A DNA stretch of 64,000 bases. It comes from Helianthus annuus. Taxonomy: Eukaryota > Streptophyta > Magnoliopsida > Asterales > Asteraceae. Made by a program: the position numbers and the translations under genes. Of the stretch, positions 24,311-34,905 are shown piece after piece. The notes below the pieces were generated by a model. The model was not told the DNA's origin. It saw only the letters and a program-made list of their open reading frames with translations, and did not search any database. The stretch lies in assembly GCF_002127325.2 (NCBI RefSeq), contig NC_035436.2, forward strand, positions 108,213,591 to 108,277,590, written 5' to 3'. The number at the start of each line of letters is the position of its first letter. The first letter of the stretch is position 1.

Positions 24311-24918
24311 ATTGGTTATAGAGAATTAGGTTATTAGTAATGCTTTGACCTAGACTATAACTTTCTAGGACCCTAACACAAGTTATCTTGTGTTTAGAGT
24401 TTAAAACATGCACATCACCTATCCTTAGGTGATAACCACAACGAGAACTTCGGTTCCGAATCCGCTTTGAAAATTAATCATCTGTTCTAGGATGATTGAT
24501 TACTAGGTTTTGAACCCTCTGTTATAAGGTTTTGAACCCTCTGTTATATGGTTTTGAACCTCTTTGGATTTCAAAAATCCCGTCAAAGTTTTGGGTTAAT
24601 AGTGTGAACACGTGCGAACTGGAAGGGTGAATGCCTGTACCCTGGGTTTTCTGTCTAAGGCTAGAGTGTTCGTACATATCCACATAATCGGACCAGTCAC
24701 TCTTACCTGGGAACTCTTGGGGTGAGTGTTCACTTATAGGCGAGCATGTCTTCGCGATACACTAATTCTGACCCATTCACTTGGACTAAACATTTCATGT
24801 CGCTTGTTTGCTTTGCGATGCATAACCGCCATCTTTGCTTTTGTTAATTTTGCTTCATCTCGTTCTCTTCATCCAATCATCTCACTCGTTTCATTTCATG
24901 TTTTTTTTCTCTTCTAGA
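24311..24918 (+). other. TE4 untranslated leader with 22-bp repeat
   Basis: No gene is seen. From 24505 a 22-bp unit (GGTTTTGAACCCTCTGTTATA type) is repeated two and a half times to about 24565. A T-rich run leads into CTTCTAGA just before the gag ATG. Confidence 0.7.
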
Positions 24919-26058
24919 ATGCCTCCTCGACGCGACAACCAGATAGCTACTGCCGAGCTGGCGGAGATTATTGCGCAGCAGATGGCTGCTCAATTCCCAA
25001 ATCTATTCGCTCAATGGAACCAAGCCAACAACAACAACAATGGTATATGCAAATACAAGGATTTTAACTCGGCCAAGCCACTCAAGTTCAGTGGTTCTGA
25101 AGGAGCAACTGGGCTTCTTCAGTGGTTCGAGAGCATCGAGAACACTTTTCGCCACGTGCAGTGTCCGGATAATCGCAAGGTCGACTTTTCTTCAAGCGTG
25201 TTTCAGAAGAGGGCTCTTACATGGTGGAATGGGGTTATGAGAGATCAAGGTGCAGAAGTTGCTCTAGCTCAGACATGGGCTGAACTGAGAGCTCTTATGA
25301 TGAGGGAGTTTTGTCCTCGTCATGAACAACGGGCGTTGGAGAAAGAATTTGATGTTTTGAAGCAAGATAGTGGCGAGCACAGGGCTTATACTGATAGATT
25401 TGAGGAGTTGAGTCTGCTTTGCCCAACTATGGTTACCCCACTCGATAAGGCCATCGAAAGGTATATCGACGGCCTACCTGACTCAGTACAAGACATCCTC
25501 ATTGGTAACAACCCTACCACACTCCGTCAGGCAATCGAGTTATCAGCGACACTGACTGAGTCGCAGATTCGAAAGAATAAGCTATACAGGAAGGGCGACA
25601 AGGGCAAGAAACAGTCTGCTGACAAGGAAAATAGCAAGAAAGGTCAAAACAAGAAGGGAAAGGATTCTGGTTCCTCAAGGGGGTCAAGGAAGCGTAAGGC
25701 TTCCCAAAACTATGCTGTCACTGCCCAAGCTAACCAGGCAGCTCCCAACCAGCCTCCAGCAAAGAAGCCCTATTCAGGAAGTGCACCTTTGTGCAATCAA
25801 TGCAACAGTCACCATCAGCCGCAGTATCAGTGCCGTTTCTGTACTAACTGTGGAAAGTCGGGTCATCTTGCCGATGTTTGTCGGTTTGCTCAGAATCGCG
25901 CAGTTCAGAACCCTGCGCAACAAGTTGCTCAGCAACAGGGTCAGGCTGCACGACCAAACTACCCACCAGGTGCTTGTTATAACTGTGGGGATCTGACCCA
26001 CTACAGAAATCGGTGTCCAAGACTAGCCAACCAGAACCAGAATCAGGCTCAGGCTTGA
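24919..26058 (+). CDS. TE4 Gag (capsid and nucleocapsid)
   Basis: 379 residues from ATG (MPPRRDNQ). The retrotransposon Gag capsid fold is indicated by LKFSGSEGATGLLQWFES, LTWWNG and REFCPRHEQRALEKEF. A basic lysine-rich linker follows, then two CCHC zinc knuckles (CTNCGKSGHLADVC and CYNCGDLTHYRNRC) that would bind genomic RNA. The N-terminal stretch runs straight into the conserved region without the intron seen in TE5-TE7. It ends with TGA at 26056-26058, in frame with pol, where TE7 has arginine in ARGRVF. The ATG is preferred over earlier in-frame codons because it gives a typical MPPRR start right after the leader. Confidence 0.9.
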   Translation: MPPRRDNQIATAELAEIIAQQMAAQFPNLFAQWNQANNNNNGICKYKDFNSAKPLKFSGSEGATGLLQWFESIENTFRHVQCPDNRKVDFSSSVFQKRALTWWNGVMRDQGAEVALAQTWAELRALMMREFCPRHEQRALEKEFDVLKQDSGEHRAYTDRFEELSLLCPTMVTPLDKAIERYIDGLPDSVQDILIGNNPTTLRQAIELSATLTESQIRKNKLYRKGDKGKKQSADKENSKKGQNKKGKDSGSSRGSRKRKASQNYAVTAQANQAAPNQPPAKKPYSGSAPLCNQCNSHHQPQYQCRFCTNCGKSGHLADVCRFAQNRAVQNPAQQVAQQQGQAARPNYPPGACYNCGDLTHYRNRCPRLANQNQNQAQA

Positions 26059-29000
26059 GGTCGAGTCTTCAACATGAATGCACAAAAAGCACAAGCAGAC
26101 AACGAGGTGGTGAACGGTACGTTCTTTATTAATAATCAGCCAGCATCTGTTCTTTTTGATTCGGGTGCCGACAAGAGCTTTGTGTCATTGTCTTTTGAGA
26201 CAATGCTTCGCGTGTCTAGAACGAAACTAGGTAAACCTTTGACAGTAGAGGTTGCCAGTGGTGAACCCATTGTTCTTGATTCTGTTCTACGCAACTGCCA
26301 GTTGAACTTTAACGACCATATTTTTCCTATTGACCTCACGCCAATGCAACTTGGAAGCTTCGACGTTATTGTGGGAATGGATTGGTTATCTAAGCATCGC
26401 GCAGAGATAGTTTGTTCTGAGAAGATTGTTCGTGTGCCACTGTCGACAGGCGAGATCCTTCAGGTTCGTGGTGAGAAGCCTGCCGGTGGTCTCAAACTCA
26501 TGTCTTGTTTTAAAGCTCGGAAATATCTGCGAAAGCACTATGTGGCTTTCTTAGCACATGTTACAGCAGATAAAGGCAAGGGTAAGACTATTTTAGATAT
26601 TCCTGTCGTTCAGGATTATTCTGAAGTTTTCCCTGAAGAGTTACCTGGTCTACCTCCAGCACGCCAAGTCGAGTTCCGTATTGATCTCGTACCTGGTGCA
26701 AATCCCATTGCCAGAGCTCCATACCGTCTTGCACCGTCTGAGATGCAAGAATTATCTAAACAGCTTCAGGAGCTCTTCGACAAAGGTTTTATCCGTCCTA
26801 GCTTTTCACCTTGGGGTGCTCCCGTTCTCTTTGTAAAGAAGAAGGATGGATCTTTCAGGATGTGTATCGATTATCGTGAGCTTAACAAGCTCACCATCAA
26901 GAATCGATATCCCCTACCTCGCATTGATGATCTCTTTGATCAATTGCAAGGCGCTTCTTATTTTTCAAAGATTGATCTACGATCTGGATATCATCAGCTT
27001 CGTGTACATGAAGAAGACATTCCCAAGACAGCGTTCCGTACTCGTTATGGACATTATGAGTTCACAGTCATGCCATTCGGTTTGACTAATGCTCCTGCTG
27101 TTTTCATGGACTTGATGAATAGGGTCTGCAAGCCTTATTTAGATAAGTTCATCATCGTTTTCATTGATGATATATTAATATATTCTAAGACGCAAGCTGA
27201 CCATGAACAACATCTCCGTCTTACCTTGGAACTCCTAAAGAAAGAGCAACTTTTCGCCAAATTCTCCAAGTGTGAATTTTGGCTTAAAGAAGTTCAATTC
27301 TTAGGACATATTGTCAACGAACAAGGTATTCATGTAGATCCCTCCAAGATCAGTGCGATTAAGGATTGGGATACACCTACTACTCCTACTGAAGTTCGTT
27401 CTTTTCTTGGTCTAGCGGGTTATTACCGCCGCTTCATTGAGAACTTCTCAAAGATTGCAGTTCCTCTAACTGCTCTAACTCAGAAGAACAAGCCCTTTGA
27501 TTGGGGAGTCAAACAAGAGGAAGCATTTCTGACTTTGAAACAAAAGCTTTGCGACGCGCCTGTCCTAACATTGCCTGAGGGCAATGATGATTTCGTCGTT
27601 TATTGCGACGCATCTAAATTAGGTCTTGGCTGCGTCCTGATGCAAAGAAACAAAGTCATAGCATATGCATCAAGGCAGTTGAAGATACATGAGAAAAACT
27701 ACACCACTCATGATCTTGAGTTGGGTGCAGTTGTCTTCGCTCTTAAGATCTGGAGACACTATTTGTACGGTACAAAATGTGTGGTTTTCACTGACCATAA
27801 AAGTCTTCAACATATCTTCAATCAAAAGGAACTCAACATGAGGCAAAGACGTTGGGTTGAACTTCTAAACGACTACGACTGCGAGATTCGCTACCATCCT
27901 GGTAAGGCGAATGTTGTAGCCGATGCATTGAGTCGCAAGGAACGTACTAAGCTTCATTGTGTACGTGTCCAATCTGTTATTCAAACCGATATCCAAGCTC
28001 GTATTTCTCAGGCTCAACAAGCTTGTGTTTCACAAGGTTTGATGGATAAGGAATTTCCTTATCACATAACACCTGCTCTTGAACTGAAGGACAATGGATC
28101 GTATTACTTCATGGACCGTTTGTGGGTCCCGAGCCAAGATAATCTTCGTACCTTGCTTATGGATAAAGCCCATAAGTCTCGTTATTCTATTCATCCTGGC
28201 TCAGATAAGATGTATAAGGATCTTCGTATTCAGTATTGGTGGCCTGGTATGAAGAAAGACATTGCCTTATACGTATCCAAATGCCTTACTTGTCTTAAGG
28301 TTAAGGCTGAACATCAGCGTCCTTCCGGGTTATTGGAATAACCAGAGATCCCAGTTTGTAAATGGGAAAACATTACTATGGATCTGATTACTAAACTCCC
28401 GCGCACAAAGAAAGGTCACGATGCCATCTGGGTAGTCGTTGATCATCTTACAAAGTCAGCACATTTCTTGCCAATCCGTGAGGATTTTTCGGCTGACAAA
28501 CTTGCTCAAATCTACGTGGATGAAATTGTAGCACGACATGGTATTCCTTTGAACATCATTTCTGACAGAGATGCTCGTTTCACTTCTCATTTTTGGAGAA
28601 CCATGCAATCTGCTATGGGGTCTCAACTCAATTTGAGCACAGCTTATCATCCGCAAACGGATGGTCAATCTGAAAGAACAATCCAGACACTGGAGGATAT
28701 GCTTAGAGCTTGTGTGATCGATTTTGGTGGTAGTTGGGATTCACATCTTCCATTGATTGAATTCTCCTACAACAACAGTTATCACTCCAGCATCAACATG
28801 GCTCCTTTCGAGGCTCTCTATGGTCGAAAATGTCATTCACCAGTCTGCTGGAATGAGATTGGCGAGGCTCAACTTACTGGACCTGCCCTCATTTTAGAGA
28901 CAACATAAAAGGTTAAGAAAGTTCGTGACAACCTTCAGACAGCTAGAAGCCGTCAAAAGAGTTACGCGGACTTAAAACGCAAGCCCTTGGATTTTCAAGT

Positions 29001-29433
29001 CGGTGATCGTGTATTACTTAAGGTCTCACCTTGGAAAGGTGTGATCAGATTCGGAAAGAAAGGAAAACTTGCACCTAGATACGTTGGACCATTCAAGATC
29101 GTCGAAAGAATAGGTAAGGTAGCCTACAGACTTGAGTTACCTCCTGAACTTGGAAATGTTCATCCAACCTTTCACGTGTCCAATCTCAAGAGGTGTTTAG
29201 CTGATGAAAACCTCCACATACCGCTTGACGAAATTCGTGTTGATAAAACACTGAAATTTGTTGAGAAACCGGTGGAAATCATGGAACGTGAAGTCAAGTG
29301 GCTTAAACGCAAGCGCATTCCTTTGGTCAAGGTTCGCTGGGAATCGAAACGTGGACCCGAGTTTACTTGGGAACGTGAAGATCAAATGAAGGCGAAATAT
29401 CCGCATCTGTTTCCACGAGTTTCCTCTAAATAA
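26059..29433 (+). pseudogene. TE4 Pol: protease, RT, RNase H, integrase, chromodomain-like tail (two stops)
   Basis: Same frame as gag throughout. In order: aspartic protease ([10 protein letters not shown]), RT (MCIDYRELN and the FIDD catalytic motif), RNase H ([16 protein letters not shown]), the integrase finger ([19 protein letters not shown]), the integrase core ([18 protein letters not shown]), then [14 protein letters not shown] and a tail with FTWERED and YPHLF. Two nonsense changes break it: CAA to TAA at 28339-28341 (LLE*PEIP) and TAA at 28906-28908 (LETT*KV). There is no frameshift. Protease, RT and RNase H could still be made if the gag-pol TGA is read through; integrase could not. 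Confidence 0.9.
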
Positions 29434-29467
29434 ATTTCGGGACGAAATTTCCACAAGTAGGGGAGAC
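29432..29467 (+). other. TE4 inverted repeat and polypurine tract
   Basis: AAATTTCGGGACGAAATTT (29432-29450) overlaps the end of pol and is followed by CAAGTAGGGGAGAC directly before the LTR. TE4 has only one such module, unlike TE2, TE3, TE6 and TE7. Confidence 0.85.
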
Positions 29468-30532
29468 TGTAACATTTGTGCTTGTAATCATTGTGAACAG
29501 TTCAATTATCAATAAAACAATGTTATTTTATCCCAATGTTTGTTTGGTTGTGTTTTACGTTTTTCATGTTTTGACTTTTGATCAATTTCAAACTCTACAT
29601 TGCTTTCTGGAGAGTTATACGCTAACTAGTGCTTAAACGTACTTAGTTTAATGCGACAAATACTCCGGAACATCAACATATACTCAACATACCTTAAATA
29701 ACCCTTACATAACTTAGAAATAAGTTTTGAAGGCTTTGGTATGGCAAAAACGAGTTAATTCGCTTACAGGGACTAAACTTGACAAACTGCGAAAGTATGC
29801 CAATTTGAACTGTAACAAACATTCCGGAACATGTCCATAAGTTAAACATACCATAAATATCCTTTACATAGCTTAGAAATAGGCTTTGAGGGGTTTGGTA
29901 TGCTAAAACAAACTTTTGGATCATTCAGGGGCTAAAAGTGTCAAAAAGTGCACAAGTTTCCACTTTTGCGAATAACTTACGTTCTGAATACATCCGGACA
30001 TTCAAAAATTTATGTAAGCATCCTTATATTATGACTTAGTGTATGGCATGAGAAAAATCCATTCGTCGCACAATTTGGATCGTCTTTCGCGCATATGCGC
30101 ATTCCGTCGTAATTAACCGAACATCGCGACCGTACGGCCAAATGAACCGACATCCGACATATTTTTGAGCACATTTTAAGTTCCCTATACTTTAACATCA
30201 TTTTAGAGCTTTGAAATAAGGTTAACGGGGCTTAAACGTGCCAAAAACGCATCAAATACCAAGTTTTGGTGCTGCAGGGACCAAAACTGCAATTCTGCCA
30301 AACTAGGGGCTTACGGACCGTAAGCCATAAGCCATACGGTCCGTAAGGGGTCCCAGTACAGCAGAACCCACATTTAATGCTGATTGGCTCTTCAAATGGC
30401 GAAAGGTCCAATTGCCTTTTCACCCAATCAAAGGCCAAGGGCCATATTCAGTGAACCATAACATTTTGACACATGTACGCACAAGATCGTGGCACGTTAT
30501 TCGATGAACGATCCTAACAGTTCCACTTTTCC

Positions 30533-30540
30533 TATAAATA
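30533..30540 (+). promoter_or_regulatory. TATA box of TE4 LTR
   Basis: TATAAATA after TTTTCC and before a C-run. It marks the likely U3/R border; transcription would start about 30 bases downstream in the 5' LTR copy. Confidence 0.65.
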
Positions 30541-31622
30541 CCCCCCCCCATTTTGCTCAAAACCCACACAATCTGATCTTAAGGCTCTAAGTTGGAACCA
30601 TTGTTTCATACCTGAGCCATTTTGGTCTAGATTAGCATTCGGGGACCCTCCGTAAGTATTCTTTCGTTCTTTTATTCGCTTTTCGAGTCCGAAAGTCGAC
30701 GTTTTGTTGACTTTCTGCATTGACCAGCTTATGGTCGATGCGAAGTTCATGGAACTTCATAACGTGAGCGTGATCACGATGGTTATAGTCCGTAGTGACT
30801 GTACCTACTGATCACCACGTTATCTAGGCTCAGTGACGAGTCGTAGTTTCGGCCAAAATGTGCATTCTTGCATATTTTGTAACCAAACTACTCGTGAGCA
30901 TAAAAGCCGTTTGTTTTGATGTCAAACCTGTTTTCAAACTTAGTTAAGCATGTTCTAACATGCTTAGCTCGTCACTTTTAGTTTAGTGCTTATATAGGGT
31001 CGTAAGGTAAGCGACCTAAACCATCGCTTATACTTTCGAACCCGACCCATTTGGTTGATCATTAGGATCCGACCAAACACATTAGGTGACCATAGGTATA
31101 ACCTTCCGGGGTTATGCCTTGTGGTCACGATGTTAGGCGTTCCAGACGCGTTCTACGCGAACGACGCGTGAGGTAGCATAAGCTACTTAAACGGGTCGTG
31201 ATGGGTCGCAAGCACTTAGGTTAAGTTTCATTTTAGTATGTAGGCTTTGTTAAACCATATTACACGAGTCTCCATACTCGTTTGGTTTACGAACCCGCAT
31301 ACTATTCGATCCTTCCGATTTAGGTCCGGTATATTAACATAGCTACCTATTAGGTGCTGTTTGATATTCCGTGATCTAGCATTGTTTGATTATTATACAA
31401 GAACTCAAAGCAATCTCAGGTGAGTACATTGAACCCCTCTTTTACTGTTTCTAAACTGTTTTGGGGTGAAACACATGTGCCTATCTGTTACATTCATGCT
31501 TTCCATGTTTTCACATCATATGCCTGCTATGTTGTTAGTGCATTATAGTACACGATTTCATTGCATTTCATGCTATGTATGCCCATTGTGTGCGTACTTA
31601 GCACATTGATTTACATTACATT

Positions 31623-31960
31623 CCTGTTGCATATGTTTACTCAGCATATGGACACATTGATTTACATGAACATTTCTGTTGCATATGTTTACTCAGCATA
31701 TGGACACATTGATTTACATGAACATTTCTGTTGCATATGTTTACTCAGCATATGGACACATTGATTTACATGAACATTTCTGTTGCATATGTTTACTCAG
31801 CATATGGACACATTGATTTACATGAACATTTCTGTTGCATATGTTTACTCAGCATATGGACACATTGATTTACATGAACATTTCTGTTGCATATGTTTAC
31901 TCAGCATATGGACACATTGATTTACATGAACATTTCTGCTTCGTATGTTTACTTAGCATA
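31623..31960 (+). repeat. 52-bp minisatellite in TE4 3' LTR
   Basis: Six tandem units plus a diverged end unit. It is the same array as at 22710-23045, and its units are more uniform than those of the 5' copy. Confidence 0.9.
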
Positions 31961-33203
31961 CTTAGTACAATTGTTTACATCACATGCCTTCATTTTGTTA
32001 TGACATTTGGTTTGTTTAACATGGGACAATACATTCATTAACATTAGCTACGCCGTTCGTTAGTAGGTAGTGGTACCATAGGAATGGACAACTCCCGTTT
32101 CTGAAATCCTGGGTTTGATAGGATTGGAAGGAATGACCGAAGTCGATATACATAACTTAGATAAGCCTTTAATTTGTTTGAGGGTTTATCGCCGCAGTCT
32201 CAAGGCTTGGATGTATGCATAGTTTACAATACCGCATAAATGTTAATATCAATAGAGCATGCATTTTTCCACAGAACATAACGTTGATTTAAACCACGTC
32301 TTACTTCAACGACTTGTTTTGTGCATTTTACATATGGTTTAAGTTAATACATTTCGCTTACCATACATGATACATTTTGGGATACACATTACATGATTTA
32401 CATTGAACATAAACACGTTGACATTGACATACACATTTGGTGGTTTACATTGAACATAAACATTTGACATGGTTTACACAATAACACTTGACATTTGGTT
32501 TATACATGAACAATTTACATGGTGGATTGGTTTGGGTAAATGATTTGAGTAACGTGGCGTATGTAATATGATACAAACATGGTGGATACGCCGCTGGTAC
32601 TTCCTATATATAAATGCTTGTATAGTATTACATATCGTAGCGTTATCTAAGTCATTTCAGTTTAGACACATTACATTTTACACAAATAACATATTCTTCG
32701 CAAGACATTATTTTCACAAACAACTTATCTTATTCAACTCATTTTACTTGGTTACTCGTTTAACCTTACACTTATGTATACATATCATCTGATGTTATCG
32801 TTTTTCAAATGGTTTACAAAGCAAGACAAATTACAAGGTTCATGACTGACTGTTATTAAAACATTCTTTAAACTCAAGTCATGAATCCCATTTTCACAAA
32901 ACCTATGTATCTCACAGGCATTTTTATGCTGACGTACCTACTTTCACATGTGTTTTCAGGAGCTGTTCCATAGGATGTTGATCACGATACTAGGGCGGAC
33001 CTGTGCCTTAGAGCCTAAAAATGAAGATAGTACTTGTATAACTATGTTTTGAATTCTGTACTTCCTTTTAAGACAATGTAACACCCGTGTTTAATAATTA
33101 AAATGTAACTTTAATTTCCATGGTTGTATAACAATTAATTCTGTCCACGACACTCCCGCCGTTTCCGCCACGGTTGCATGTTATACGCGGCCGGGGTGTG
33201 ACA

Positions 33204-34324
33204 GCGCTGACACCCGTAACGGGTGGATAGATGATGACGATGATTACCCACCATTCGTGTTCCCTGTTACACCCCTGTAGCCCCCGTTTCAGCACCCATT
33301 TCAGCACCCATTGATGTTTCGTTGTTTCCCCCACACATCACAGATGCTCATCGCGCAGATCTTCCTGTTACATTTCTTCAGCACATCCCTCCACCACGTC
33401 CTGAAGAGGGTTCATCTCGAAAGCCGTTTGGTCATACACCTTTCGTGTCAGGAGGAGGTCAGTTTGTACCCCAAATTTCTCATCCTACTTTTGTTCCCAT
33501 TGTTGCACCATCTACTGCACCATTCTTCACTCCATCTAGCGAGCCATTCCTATGGACTACGGCCCCTATCATGCCACTGTCTGATCCGTATCACCCATAC
33601 CATGTTGGGTACTCCACGGAGGACATCCTTACTTCGTTGATGATACAGCAGGAGGCGTTGACCCGTCGCATACAGGAGCTGGAGAGAGCTCAGCGACCAC
33701 CTTGCAGTTGTCAGACCCCATTTTCAGCATCACACCCTCCGCGTCCACTTTCACCCAACTCAGATGTTCACTTCATGACTCCCGAGCAGCAGATAGCATA
33801 TTCATTGCGCGTCAGTCGTGCTTTAGAGCAGGACTGGTTGCATATGCGTCGCTTATTCTTCTCCCATTTTCCTCCTCCTCCGCCGCGATCAGCATAGACC
33901 TTTTGATTCGACGCAGGTAGACTTTTGGTGAGACGACCGCGATTGTGCAGACTATACAGCTTTTTGGAGACCGCATTTTGATGTTGTGACTTTTGATGTT
34001 TTGTATTTTGGTTGTTGTTATCACTGATTAGATAGTTTGGACTAGGGCGATGTGGCCCTTAGTCACTGATGATGTACGATATAGTTATGAACTTGTAAGC
34101 ATTACATTGTGGTCTTGATTTATGATAGCGCAGTCGTAGTATTCTCATTATATATGATGTTGGATTGATTGTTTATATTCTATAACATGTGATGTTATGT
34201 GCTTGATTTATTTGTAACATGAGATGTTATGTGTCTGATATTGTTGTTACATACGTATAATTTACTTACTATGACCTGACCAACGTGAAACATCTTTTAG
34301 AAGACGCCACCGAGACGTGATCCG
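33204..34324 (+). other. Unassigned fragment right of TE4 (possible older element)
   Basis: This is the sequence into which TE4 was inserted. It carries one proline-rich ORF (33322-33897) and AT-rich DNA with two ATAACATGTGATGTTATGTG-like units near 34186-34235. I see no LTR ends, primer site or pol motif. It is probably part of an older repeat; its nature is unknown. Confidence 0.4.
33322..33897 (+). CDS. Proline-rich ORF of unknown function (5' truncated)
   Basis: About 191 codons, open upstream of the first ATG-like codon. Upstream, a second frame reads NGWIDDDDDDYPPF and stops, so the true N-terminus is probably lost or frameshifted. The protein is rich in Pro, Ser and His. It has a predicted helical stretch SLMIQQEALTRRIQELERAQ that could form a short coiled coil, then a C-terminal stretch VSRALEQDWLHMRRLFF. 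I recognise no catalytic motif or zinc finger. It could be an extra ORF or gag piece of a retroelement or a host gene fragment; the surroundings favour a repeat. Confidence 0.4.
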   Translation: MFPPHITDAHRADLPVTFLQHIPPPRPEEGSSRKPFGHTPFVSGGGQFVPQISHPTFVPIVAPSTAPFFTPSSEPFLWTTAPIMPLSDPYHPYHVGYSTEDILTSLMIQQEALTRRIQELERAQRPPCSCQTPFSASHPPRPLSPNSDVHFMTPEQQIAYSLRVSRALEQDWLHMRRLFFSHFPPPPPRSA

Positions 34325-34905
34325 CGCCTGGGCACTAGGCCCAATGTGAGTCGGATCGCTTAGTCATGCTTCATAATTGGAAAAACGAGCACCGTGGAAA
34401 TACATGCCACTCAGCCAAAGGAAGATGATGGAGAGTTGACCGAAATGCGCACTAAATACTTTTCGAGAGATCTCCTCCAAATCACTGGTATGGCTATCGA
34501 AATCGTGAGCATCAGCATGTAGGTTCCAGATCCAAGTGGTAGTTTCAGGGCCTTTAGCTATTGTTCTTGAGAAATGACCCGGTCTAGCCCATTCCTCGAA
34601 TGAAGTTTTTATGTGATCCCTATCTACCAAAATTTTTACTTCTGGTTCCGGCGAACGAATAATCATTGAGTCCTCCTCTTTCCGGACAACACATACAAAG
34701 AGACCCGCCAACAGTCAAATAATTAGTGAATCTCGGAGAGATATTTCTATTATATAATAAGTTTCTTTCTCTTCTAGTTTTCTATCTCCCATCTATCTAT
34801 TTTCTTTAGTTATTCACTAGAGCAATTATGATCTGGAAGTCGATCCGGGGCAAGTGTTCGGATCTATTATGACATAGCCATGAGGCGCTCAACGGACCTT
34901 TTTGA
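34325..34905 (-). other. Plastid DNA insertion (psaA 5' end and leader)
   Basis: About 580 bp of plastid-type sequence: the first about 113 codons of psaA on the minus strand, then its untranslated leader including CTAGAGCAATTATGATCTGG and GGCAAGTGTTCGGATC. The left edge is near GCCTGGGCACTAGGCCC; the right edge is near ATCTTATAAAAACC, where the TE5 gag sequence starts. Edges are approximate. It is a nuclear plastid insertion because it sits inside retrotransposon DNA. Confidence 0.88.
34327..34666 (-). pseudogene. psaA: psaA fragment (photosystem I P700 apoprotein A1)
   Basis: From ATG at 34664-34666 it reads [11 protein letters not shown], then the well-known N-terminus with [38 protein letters not shown] and [15 protein letters not shown]. 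After YEA the expected TGG (Trp) is TGA, a stop. The match continues about ten codons beyond it and then breaks off. The full protein has about 750 residues, so this is a small fragment. It has no function here. Confidence 0.93.

Larger units (their letters stand above)
29468..33203 (+). repeat. TE4 3' LTR (complete)
   Basis: 3,736 bp, TGTAACATTTG..GGGTGTGACA. The first 1.3 kb shows the part of U3 missing from the 5' copy in the window. It includes a TATA box at 30533-30540, the uninterrupted TE3 target near 30782, the 52-bp array (31623-31960) and the splice-like pair at 31420 and 32959. The target duplication is probably GCGCT (33204-33208); its partner is outside. Confidence 0.93.

Noticed and set aside
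34325..34905. A functional psaA gene or a plastid contig
   Set aside because: Only about 113 of about 750 codons are present, a Trp codon is a stop, and both sides are nuclear retrotransposon DNA.
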